Below, one piece after another: positions 54,155 through 64,000 of a DNA stretch of 64,000 nt. Both the position numbers and the translations under genes were made by a program. Positions within the stretch are counted from its first letter, which is position 1. The number at the start of each line of letters is the position of its first letter. This stretch comes from Trissonchulus latispiculum (Eukaryota > Nematoda > Enoplea > Enoplida > Ironidae). The notes under the pieces were generated by a model. That model was not told the DNA's origin, did no database searches, and saw nothing but the letters and a program-made list of their open reading frames with translations. Where the stretch lies: assembly GCA_030248195.1 (NCBI GenBank), contig JASAND010016475.1:69810-133809 (forward strand). The letters run 5' to 3'.

Positions 54155-54732
54155 AACGCAACTTAATTTTTACTCATACCAAAAGGGCTGGCGCGCGGAA
54201 AAGCCCTGCAGCCAGGGTTGGGCGAGACTGAGGCCAGGGTACCGAGACTAAGACTGGCCAAGTCTCGGCTTTTGGGCGAGACCGAGACCGAGACTAGCAA
54301 TTTTAAGCTAAAACTTAAGCCCGCCCCCAGACAACCCCACGAAAAAAATTTTACCGCCCCCCGTCACGAAATCCTGGATCCGCCAGTGCCTGGCAGACAA
54401 TGTTTTGTGTCTTTTGTGCAGCGCCGGGCCGCCGAGAAATGGGTACCGACTGAACCTGCCAAAAGGCCAAGTTGAATCAGTGCAGCAAGAAGGATGAGTC
54501 GAAAAGCAAAACTAAGGTGGGAAAGACATAATCGGATCGGGCCCCAACTGCAAACGTTGAATCATAAAAATTTACACACATAGCAAAGTGGCTGTACTCG
54601 ACAAACTGTCACACACGCGCACACATACAATATTTGCACAGCTTATTTTACATTTTTAGAGGGATTCACTTCTTACTCAAATTATAGGGGTTGCAGCGGG
54701 TTGCAGAGATCCCTATGATAGAGACTATACTA

Positions 54733-54936
<204 letters not shown>

Positions 54937-55277
54937 TCACAAAAAATCACCAAAATAGACAGCTAACAATAAGCTGCTGGGTATTTTTTGCAAAGGGGGC
55001 GCTCCCCCCGAAATCGACCCCTCTCCTCTGGATTTTTTGGGTATCCAAATGTTTGCCACAAATATATATGCCAAAAATAAAATTTTTCAATTTATTTGTT
55101 CGTTGGCCATTTTTAGCCTAAATCCAGGTATTTTTAAAACTTTTCGCGTTTCTACATGCAAAATACGCCAACAAATATATACCAACCAACAGGGAAAATA
55201 CTCTGAGCCGGGAAAAGTTTTGCATGTTAATAGCCACAAGTATCAAACTTAACATACGTGTAAGAGAACTAAGTTTA

Positions 55278-56863
55278 ACTAAAGTCTGACCAAAAATTCT
55301 TGGAACCGAACTGTGAGCTCTTGTCCTGAGTTAACCTTTGAAGTTAGATTGTATAAAGTATATATTTTTAGAAACCTCAGGAGGAGGAGAATCCGGTAAA
55401 ACCATCATATCCGGCCTATATCCGGTTACCGGATGCCAAATCGATAAAAACGCTTCAGATTCGGAAAGGCAATGCTAATTCATTCATACTCTAACACATT
55501 GGTCCTTGGCCCAAGACATCTCCGAAAATCCGGTCACATCCGGTCTATATCCGGTAACCGAATGTCTAGGTCACAAAAACTGTACAGCAAGATGGGTAAG
55601 TCGTACAGTTTCGCTGATTGAATTTTTAGATTCAGCGGGTCGAAATTAGTCTATATACAAAGTTTTGTACAATTTGGACCAAAATTGCGTGATTTATGCT
55701 CGTATCCGGTGCGAAAAAAACCGGAAAAATCGGGTTTCCCGGTCTGGTGCTCGGAATCGCGGATAAAAAATGTTAGTTTTTGGCACAATGAATATTTGGG
55801 AGGCTACTTTCATTTTACCGGTGTCAAAGTAATCGAATATCCGGTTGATTTTCGGTTCTGAGCTTTAAAATTTGAGATTTCATGGGCTATTATCTCAGTA
55901 TCCGGTTGGTCCGGAAGTCAAATTATTTCATTAAAATGACATTTTGTCTATTCCTAACATGCATCAACCTCAAATTACTTCATATCTGCTGTAAGTTTTG
56001 AATGATAGCGTTTTAAAAATGGTTCAAAAATAAGTTATATTGCGTGCGACAAAGCTAAGCGTATGGGATCAAATCGCATATCCGGTTTAACAATTACATA
56101 AAACAAGCACAATCAGCTCGTTTTTAAAACGCTATCGGTCAAAAATTACTGCAGATATCAAGTAATTTGAGGTTGATGCTTGTTAGGGATAGACAAAATG
56201 TCATTTTAATGAAATAATTTGGCTTCCGGACCAACCGGATACTGAGATAATAGCCCATGAAATCTCAAATTTCAAAGCTCTGAACCGGAAATCGACCGGA
56301 TATTCGATTACTTTGACACCGGTAAAATGAAAGTAGCCTCCCAAATATTCATTGTGCCAAAAACTAACATTTATTATCCGCGATTCCGGGCACCAGACCG
56401 GAAAAACTGATTTTTCCGGTTTTTTTCGCACCGGATACGACCATAAATCACGCAATTTTGGTCCAAATTGGACAAAACTTCGTATATAGACTAATTTCGA
56501 CCCGCTGAATCTAAAAATTCAATCAGCGAAACTGTACGACCCACCCATCTTGCTGTACAGGTTTTGTGACCTAGACATCCGGTTACCGGACATAGACCGG
56601 ATGTGACCGGATTTTCGGAGATGTCTTGGGCCAAGGACCAATGTGTTAGAGTATGAATGAATTAGCATTGCCTTTCCGAATCTGAAGCGTTTTTATCGAT
56701 TTGGCATCCGGTAACCGGATATAGACCGGATATGATGGTTTTTGCCGGATTCTCCTCCTCCTGAGGTTTCTAAAAATATATACTTTATACAATCTAACTT
56801 CAAAGGTTAACTCAGGACAAGCGCTCACATTTCGGTTCCAAGAATTTTTGGTCAGACTTTAGT
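55278..56863. mobile_element. Near-perfect palindrome, ~1.6 kb, rich in ATCCGG
   Basis: Two arms of about 790 bp meet near 56070. Outer ends are actaaagtctgacc and its inverse. Each arm carries more than ten tccggt or accgga copies (tatccggttaccggat). Most of both arms align base for base. No coding sequence; a foldback-type element. Confidence 0.88.
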
Positions 56864-56874
56864 ATATATATAGT

Positions 56875-58034
56875 CAGTAGCGTAGGTACGAAAAATTTTC
56901 AGGGGGGGCGGTGTTGACCGAAGGGGGGGTGGGGGGGGGTTAATTTTATTTTTTGCACCCCCCCCCCCCCCCCCCCCGCAACAATTGTATGCACGCTACA
57001 TATGCTGTAACTTTCCCTGTTAATATGTTTTCTAGTTCAGTACATATATATATATATATATATACATAGCTTAATGCTGTTGTAACCGAAAGCGGCACGC
57101 AAAAACCCAAAGCGGGGGGTCTGGGGGCGGAGCCCCAGAAGTTGAGAAAATTTTTAAATTTTGCCGTTAAAACGCTGCTGAAACATTGAATTCTTTGCAT
57201 TGTATATTATCAGTTCCCAAACTAAATTTTGTAGTTTAATTTGCTACCTATTTAAATTTTTGACTTCCACAATCCCGTACGAAAACTAAGACTAAGATGC
57301 TCCCATTTGGAACAGGGTATTCTAAGCATATCCATTATCCGTCGTTGAAGGCAGATCATGTTTGGAATAATGCAGTTAATAACAGAACTACAAAGCAGGT
57401 AAACTAAGGTAAAGTAAAGCAAACTAGCAGAGGTCTAATTATAATAGGTACAAGTCCCAAACGGGGGTCTGGGGGGCGGACCCCCCAGAAGTTGAGAAAA
57501 TTTTAAAGTTCGCCATTAAACGCTATTGAAACATTTAATTCTTTACAATGATTTATCAATTGTCTAACAACATTTCGCACCTTTATATATTTGCTATTTT
57601 CTACGTTTACTGTCTTGTCCGAAAACTCAAACTATTAGGATGCTCCCATTAAGAACTGCGTATCCTGATTATATCAACCAATTATGCCGAAGCTGAGATG
57701 TTGGGAATAACGCAGATATTTAACAGCAAAACTGCAAAGCAAGTAGTTATATATACAAACATTCGTTAGCATGCTTAATGAAAAATAATAATTTTGATAA
57801 TGTAAATAGCCAAAATTCGCGCCGAAGGCGCAAAAATTTTTTAATGGTGTAGAAAATGCATCAATGTTGAGCTATTTTGAAGCATTAATGTACAATTTGT
57901 GCATGTTTCTAATCACATTAAACGCTTGCGCTCCGCGCGGCGTAAAATTTTTCATTTGCCCAAATTTTCAGGGGGAGCAAAGCCATTATTTCGGGGGCGG
58001 GCGGCCGCCCGCCCCGCCCGCCCCGTATCTACGC
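56875..58034. mobile_element. G/C-tract MITE, ~1.16 kb, with internal duplication
   Basis: The left end is GCGTAGGTACG (56880) and the right end reverse-complemented is GCGTAGATACG, with long G- and C-runs just inside. The octamer tatatagt occurs at 56867-56874 and 58035-58042, a possible 8-bp target duplication, though a TA duplication is also possible. Two internal copies of a ggtctggggggcggaccc..agaagttgagaaaa unit are about 350 bases apart (57118 and 57463). A gcgccgaaggcgc mini-hairpin is at 57821-57833. Confidence 0.62.
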
Positions 58035-58159
58035 TATATAGTAGTAAATTTAACTACATTTTTTGAAAACTACAAGGCAGCTAAGAAGAATTCGTTTTTT
58101 CATACACATAGGCTGTATGTAAAAATTGAGGTTGAGGAGCAAACGTAGCATTATATATA

Positions 58160-58581
58160 GCACGTCTGTGTCTTTCAGTATAACGGAACAAAGCCAATAA
58201 TCAAAACTTGCCACTCAGCCGACATGGCAAAATCACAAGAATGGGCCTTACACATTAACCGTATTAGGCTATATCATTGAACAGCACACTTAGAGTTCTT
58301 TTCACTTTGGTGCAAAGGCTGTTACTGCCGTTATCTTCGCATTGAAGACTTGTGCTGTGTGCGGCTCCTCGGGCTAGCCGCCAGATACGGCAAAGCCGAG
58401 GCCGACGGAGCATGTTTCTTAAAAAGGAGGAGATATCATCCGTCGTGATGTCGACCAGGCTTTGATACTCCTTCTGGCAACTTGGTTGAGTTGTCTTTGA
58501 CAAACCTTACGGAGCCAGTTTCCTGGTAAAACATTTTGCACCTTCGGGTGATGATCATCTCATTGTGATGTCTAATGCAGC

Positions 58582-58614
<33 letters not shown>

Positions 58615-58765
58615 CCGCTCATCGAAACAAGCTGGCATTTACAAGCTCTTCTGCGATTATAAAACCTAATCAACTGACGAAATCGGTAGCAAATTGATTT
58701 TTCAAGGTTGTCCGCTGACAACGACCCAATATCTGAACTACGGAGGAATCGACTCATATAGTCAG
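58160..58765 (-). repeat. Diverged single arm of the 29.5-30.9 kb palindrome family
   Basis: Homologous to about 30640-30882 (catggcaaaatcacaa, gaatgggccttac, cgctcat, caagctg, aaggttgtccg, atcgactcata blocks), interrupted by a 355-bp insertion at 58262-58617. Confidence 0.75.
58262..58617 (+). mobile_element. (AAC)n-tailed retrotransposon fragment or SINE
   Basis: It interrupts the diverged palindrome arm exactly: aaccg occurs just before it and again after the (AAC)n run at 58586-58615, and the uninterrupted site reads ttaaccgctcat. A microsatellite tail and a short target duplication indicate a non-LTR retrotransposed copy. The 79-codon minus-strand frame (58264-58503) matches nothing I know. 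Confidence 0.65.
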
Positions 58766-59470
58766 GGTGGGGGAAAACATGACGGAAAAGAGGGGTAAAA
58801 ACAGGGTCGCCTACAACCCAACCATAGCAGCTGCAGCTGCCTAGTATATATAGCCCATTAGAAATATCCCCGGTCCCGACCGGGGCCAAAAATTAGCAAA
58901 ATTATGTAAATTTTTGACATTTTTGTACCAAAATGTTGACATTTCGAAAGCCAAAAAGTGCTACAAATCGTTTGTTCTCCTACCGATTTCACTGAAAATT
59001 ACGATAGTAACGTTTTTATATCAGAAGTTATAGCTGGTTGAAACCGCTTCCGATCGCCACCTTCATTCCAAGTTAGACTACGGGGCAACTTAGAATTTCT
59101 AACTTGTGACGACACGTATGGTATCGGAAAATATGGAAAAATATTCTGACATGTTGCGAAAGCTATAGCAAGCTTAACAAAAAAATCATCCGAAATTTTA
59201 ACAAAAAAATCACCCCACCCTGACTCACAGGAAAGTCGCAGAGACCCAATTTTTTTGCAATCTCGACATTACAGCCTGGGTTTGAACCCCTAGGCCCTCT
59301 CCATCCGTTCAGGGCAGACCTTTAAGTGAGGGTACCCAAAAGTGACCTCAAAAACGTTCATGACCGAAGTTCGAATTTCGGCTGCTATTTACTAAGGGAA
59401 AACCCTAGGCAACCAATATTGAGCATGTGACATGTCCTGACTGTGGGCTATATCGATATATATATATATC

Positions 59471-61440
59471 ATAGGGGTCGCGGCAGCGACCCCTATAATA
59501 TGTGTGAAAAGTGGCTGGAGACAGTGTAAAATATGCTGCGCAGAAGCTGCGCAAAATCCTGCGCAGTTCCTGCGCAGATTTCATGCGCGAATTGTAGAGC
59601 ACATCGAGTTTAGTATGTCTGTGAAGTTTCAGCCCCGTATCACTTACCGTTAAAAAGTTGCGCCCCGGACCGGTTATGGCGGCGATGTTTTTTTTTCCGG
59701 TTTCTCCTATTTGATGGTTGTATTGTACATAATGTTCGCCGCTTTCACGTGATCTGCAGCGGTGGGCCAACCTAAAGGGCTATAGGGTCTAGTAGTACCC
59801 TCTAAAGAATTTAAGAATCACAACTTTTTTTGCGCCGCAGCTGCGCCACAGCGCCGCAGTGGCGCCGCAAAGTCGGCTCATAGCGAAAAGTGACCATTTT
59901 TGTGGTCGTCGCTCAAGTCGAACGTTACGAGCTGGAGCTGATTTTTATATTCAGAAATTACATATATTGAACTAACTAACGGTCCAGGTTGCGTTGCTCT
60001 TATCACTTCTCTAGCGACCACAGTGGCCCGTCAAAAATGGCGAAAATTCGAAAAATGAAAAATCGAAATTTCTCGCTATCTATTCAACTTTGAAAGCTCA
60101 AATCTTCCATACAATGGTTTTCTGGCACGGAGAATCGATTCCCGCAGTCAGTTTTACCGTCAGACCGGCCCATTTTGCTGGGCTGGTTCCACTTTGCCGT
60201 CGGGAGGGTCAAGTCGGAAACCGCTTCCTGGAGGTCCATAGTAGGCTTTACCTGGCCTCTCAAAACTTTGTCTATAGGGGTTTTCTGGTGCGCCCAGCTC
60301 ATTCCCGGTATCCGTTTTGCCGTCTGACGTACCTAGGGCTGGTTCTACTTTGCCGTCGGGAGGGTCAAGTCGGAAACCGCTTCCTGGAGGTCCATAGTAG
60401 GCTTTACCTGGCCTCTCAAAACTTTGTCTATAGGGGTTTTCAGATGTGCCCAGCTCATTCCCGGTATCCGTTTTGCCGCCCGACGTGCATATATTGCTGG
60501 GCTGGTTCTACTTTGCCGTTTGACGGGTCAGTCGGGTGGGAGGGTCAAAATGGTCGAAAATAAAGTTTTTCAAAAGTGGTCAAATTGGGTATCAAATGAA
60601 AGCCCTAAGTGAGCTGAGCAACTTTTGTCATAGACCTGCGTACCCAAACGGGCTGTAGAGTGCTGTGGTGGGGTGGGGTGGGGACTTGGGCGATTTTGGG
60701 TCAAAAATAAAATTTTTCAAAAGTGATCAAATTTGGTATCAAATGAAAGCCCTAAGTGAGCTGAGCAACTTTTGTCATAGAACTGCGTACCCAAACTGGC
60801 TGTAGAGTGCTGTGGTGGGGTGGGGTGGGGACTTAGGCGATTTTGGGTCAAAAATAAAATTTTTCAAAAGTGATCAAATTTGGTATCAAATGAAAGCCCT
60901 AAGTGAGCTGAGCAACTTTTGTCATAGAACTGCGTACCCAAACTGGCTGTAGAGTGCTGTGGTGGGGTGGGGACTTGGCGATTTTGGGTCAAAAATAAAT
61001 TTTTCAAAAGTGGTAAAATTTGGTATCAAATGAAAGCCCTAAGTGAGCTGAGCAACTTTTGTCATAGAACTGCGTACCCAAACTGGCTGTAGAGTGGTGG
61101 GGTGGGGTGGGGACTTAGGCGATTTTGGGTCAAAAATAAAATTTTTCAAAAGTGGTAAAATTTGGTATCAAATGAATGCCCTAAGTGAGCTGAGCAACTT
61201 TTGTTTTTAACTCCGTGCCCAAAGTGGCTGTAGAGTGCTGTGGTGGGGACTTAGGCGATGTTGGGTCTAAAATAAAATTTTTCAACAGCTGTCAAATTTG
61301 GTATCAAATGAAAGCCCTAAATGAGCTGAGCAACTTTTGCTGTCGGATTTATATATGCCTTTCTCAACCGGAATTTAAAGGATAGACATCGGCCCAACAC
61401 ACATATTATCCCCTTTTGTGCGGAGCATTTTTGTTACTTG
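59471..61440 (-). mobile_element. Composite element D with 136-147-bp array
   Basis: In plus order: perfect hairpin ataggggtcgc..gcgacccctat (59471-59496), body (with two copies of a ~150-bp unit at 60170-60310 and 60330-60470), tandem array 60545-61345, then a short end cggagcatttttgttacttgt (61420-61440). Read on the minus strand this is the same order as elements B and C, but the palindromic block is reduced to its terminus. Confidence 0.8.
60545..61345 (+). repeat. Tandem array, ~6 copies, 147 decaying to 136 bp
   Basis: The atcaaatgaaagccctaa motif recurs at 60591, 60738, 60885, 61025, 61167 and 61303. It shares tcaaaagtggtcaa, ggtatcaaatgaaagcc and caacttttgtcat blocks with the inverted 149-bp monomers at 37981-39665. 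The remaining part of the monomer differs. Confidence 0.93.
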
Positions 61441-61467
61441 TATATATATATATATATATATATATAT

Positions 61468-62916
61468 TAGGGATCGACCGGATCCAAAATTTTGCCGGAT
61501 CCGGACCCGGATCCGGATCCAGTTTGGATCCGGCCGGATCCGGATCCGGATCTAGTCATCAAAATACATGCAAATTTTTAAAATTTTATTCTTTGATTTT
61601 GTTACTGTTTATGGGTTTTTTGTGGTAATGTTTTAATGCTGATAGTGAATTTATTTAATACGTTTCAACAATTTCTCTTTGTTTGAATGCTGCAAATGAT
61701 TTAAACATTTAGCTTGAACAAACAATTTTCGCTAAGTATATAACGAATTTTTGAAATGTATATATGAATATGCCGCAGCCGCAAACATGGAACAGTTTAC
61801 AATCAAAGTATGTCAAACAAAATCAGCTTACGTAGATTAACATTAACATTAGCTTCCTATATGGAGCTTGAGAAAAATAAAACCAAAACCGTTGCTGCTG
61901 AAAATAGTTATTTACGAATAAATAATTCAAGTTAGAGTTTTATTAGCAACCAGCATTTTCAATTTAAAAAACGTTTTGATCCAGTTCATTCGATTATGTT
62001 GTTGCGCCAACAATTAAATTCTTTGTAGCAGCTGCCTTGATCCCTAGCAAGACTCACCGCAACCGCAACCGATACGAAAACAAAATCCAAATTTTCCTTT
62101 TCATTAAATATTAAAAACGAAATCGTTAGAATCAAAGTAGTCAGCACGGCTCATTTATATATGCTTGTATTTATCTATTTATGCATTCAGTATATATATA
62201 TATATATTTGTGAAACGGCAGTACATGTTCATAAAAATCTTTAAATTTGCTGATCTATTTTACTTGGAACCATCTTAAAAATTTCACTAAAGTTAAATTT
62301 TTTGAGTTTCCAAGTCGGCTAAGCATACTTGTCCAATAATTTTGCAATATATAAGTATGGTTAAACGCAGTAAAGTAGAGTTAAAATTTTGCTACTACCG
62401 AGAATTTGAAGGAAACCATGTTCTTAAAAGAATCACTTAAAAATTCAGAAAAGCACAACTTAAAATTTAGAAAACGAAACACGTCAAGGAGTCTGAAAAT
62501 TGCAAATTTGTTAAATTTTTGTCTATATAGATGTCGGAAAATAACCATACGCATGGACACCTATTTAACAGTAATTTATAAAAACATATATATATATATA
62601 TATGTTGTACATATAATTATGGTTAAATTAAAAAATTCATTTAACCTGACATGCACAAAAATTAGTTAACAAAATATTAACGTCTATTGATTCGGGTTCA
62701 GTTGAATATTAAGGTACACGGGGGTCTGGGGGCGGCAGCCCCCGAAAAACTCACACTCTTAACACGAAAGTTCGCTTCTAGAAATTAATTTTGAGCGCTC
62801 CAGGCATTAGTATTTTAGTTTCAGTATTAAATTTCCTTTGGTTCGTTAACTGAAAAAAGATCCGGATCCGGATGGTTTTTCTGCCTAAATGGATCCGGAT
62901 ATCCGGTCGATCCCTA
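61468..62916. mobile_element. hAT-like non-autonomous element, 1449 bp
   Basis: Inverted ends TAGGGATCGACCGGATCC and GGTCGATCCCTA (right side ends ggatatccggtcgatcccta) are followed inside by clustered ggatccggatcc repeats at both ends (61490-61555, 62860-62905). atatatat flanks both sides (61460-61467, 62917-62924); because it lies in (TA)n the duplication is not diagnostic. The interior is AT-rich and non-coding. Confidence 0.8.
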
Positions 62917-62961
<45 letters not shown>

Positions 62962-62990
62962 TATGTATATACATATATATATATATATAT
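62917..62990. repeat. (TA)n/(CATATA)n microsatellite
   Basis: TA-rich dinucleotide stretch between the hAT-like element and the next palindromic block. It continues the TA tract at 61438-61467 that the hAT-like element split. Confidence 0.9.
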
Positions 62991-63822
62991 ACAAGAAATA
63001 AAAAAGATCCAAAAGAGCAAAGAAAGGAATAACAGTCAACATAGAACATTTAAAATGCAAAAAATTGTCGGTTGTAAATTAAGAATAAGACAAGCATGTA
63101 AAATGATAATATGAGTCTGGTGAGGTTGGAAAGTGCAGAAGACAAGTTTGTACACGCACCAATATGAGTGCATACCAAATAGACTCATATTAGCATTATT
63201 AGTATTCTGAAGGCAAGTGGTTGCGAATTTCGGTTATATATCACTCACGTAATGTCAGCAAGACAGGGCAGGGTAGTTTTAGGATGGATGACAGGATGCT
63301 ACACAGGTTACGCACGTATATACGTATATATGTCACGAAAGTTAACATCAGATTTAACTTTGAGTCTCTGAATACATGAGTTGTAGAAACGCCTATTAAA
63401 AATGTATTGTATGCAAAAATATATATCCGTCCGTCGGCGCATTGATGACTAACAGCGGTTTAACAGTTTCCTAAGGAGAAAAGTTGACAATGTTGACCAT
63501 GGTTGGGATATCCGTGTGACGTCAATAACGCTAATTATTCGTCTTAACTCCTGCGTAAAAATATATCCGTTAGAATTCCGCAATGGATGCATGCATTATT
63601 GTTTTTTGAAGGCATGCCAATATGGGTTGGGTTGGCATGCACTCATATTGGTGCGTGTACAAACTTGTCTTCTGCACTTTTCCAACCTCACCAGACTCAT
63701 ATTATCATTTTACATACTTGTCTTATTCTTAATTTACAACCGACAATATTTAGCATTTTGGGTGTTCCATGTTGACTCATATTCCTTTCTTTGCTCTTTA
63801 GGAGCATTTTTATTTCTTTGTT
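62991..63822. mobile_element. Palindromic ATGCTCC-type block, 0.83 kb
   Basis: Arms 62991-63200 and 63600-63822 are inverted copies. Ends are acaagaaataaaaa.gatcc and its partner ggagcatttttatttctttgt. Arms carry spaced aatatgag/ctcatatt motifs in the same places as the aatatggg motifs of elements B and C. It is the same block type without an adjoining array. Confidence 0.78.
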
Positions 63823-64000
63823 TATCCACTTTTTACATGTCGTTGACATAAAAGCGTTAAAGAGTCATTAAGCATTATATATGCATTAAATGCTCACACT
63901 CACGTGTGTGGTTCTATGGCAAATTGGCTCAGTTCCACCCTGACACCCCACACACCAGACCGCTCCACAGCAAGTTAGGGTAAGTGGTTATATGATAAAA
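63823..64000. other. Right edge of window
   Basis: Nothing recognised; no start exon of Miro is visible here. Confidence 0.4.

Noticed and set aside
58264..58503. 79-codon minus-strand frame
   Set aside because: It lies within an (AAC)n-tailed retroposed insertion and resembles no Miro exon or other family I know.
59270..59300. tRNA-like B box (gggtttgaacccc)
   Set aside because: No matching A box at the right distance and no cloverleaf could be drawn.

Overview
The window is from a metazoan (invertebrate-type) nuclear genome. The evidence is one animal gene split into many small spliced exons, non-LTR and cut-and-paste transposons, tRNA-derived short repeats, (TA)n, (CA)n and (AAC)n microsatellites and an AT-rich non-coding background. 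I cannot name the species.

The only cellular protein-coding gene I can support is a Miro/RHOT gene (mitochondrial Rho GTPase, outer-membrane tail-anchored) on the minus strand. I rebuilt 17 exons from 54875 down to the stop codon at 10481. All visible junctions use GT-AG and all phases agree (1802 coding bases). They encode GTPase domain 1 from its P-loop onward, two EF-hand regions, GTPase domain 2 and the C-terminal membrane anchor. Only the short first exon, with the start codon, was not found. The gene looks intact, and most of the window is its introns.

Layout: 1-2935 is one copy of a long repeat, interrupted by a 778-bp hAT-type MITE with a perfect 8-bp target duplication. 2966-7421 is a broken non-LTR retrotransposon: 2A-like leader, PHD finger, APE endonuclease, reverse transcriptase, RNase H with a scrambled middle, and a Cys/His tail. 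7.5-10.5 kb is repeat-rich 3' flank of Miro. 10.5-13.8 kb holds the last three Miro exons. 15683-17811 is the inverted second copy of the first repeat, so the last three exons lie between two nearly identical inverted arms.

18.6-61.4 kb holds the remaining Miro exons among repeats. The most striking repeats are several composite elements with one shared layout: a palindromic block with an ATGCTCC..GGAGCAT hairpin, then a tandem array of about 140-157-bp monomers, then a body, then a second hairpin of the form ATAGGGG..CCCCTAT. The tandem monomer differs between copies while the rest is homologous. Other repeats are two kilobase-scale near-perfect palindromes, TTAA-flanked MITEs, several hAT-like MITEs (some inside (TA)n tracts), a tRNA-like SINE, and an 84-bp perfect hairpin made of the 3' half of an initiator tRNA-Met including CCA.

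Beyond 54.9 kb I see only repeats. The Miro exons are under coding constraint. The retrotransposon is dead in this copy, and everything else appears non-autonomous.
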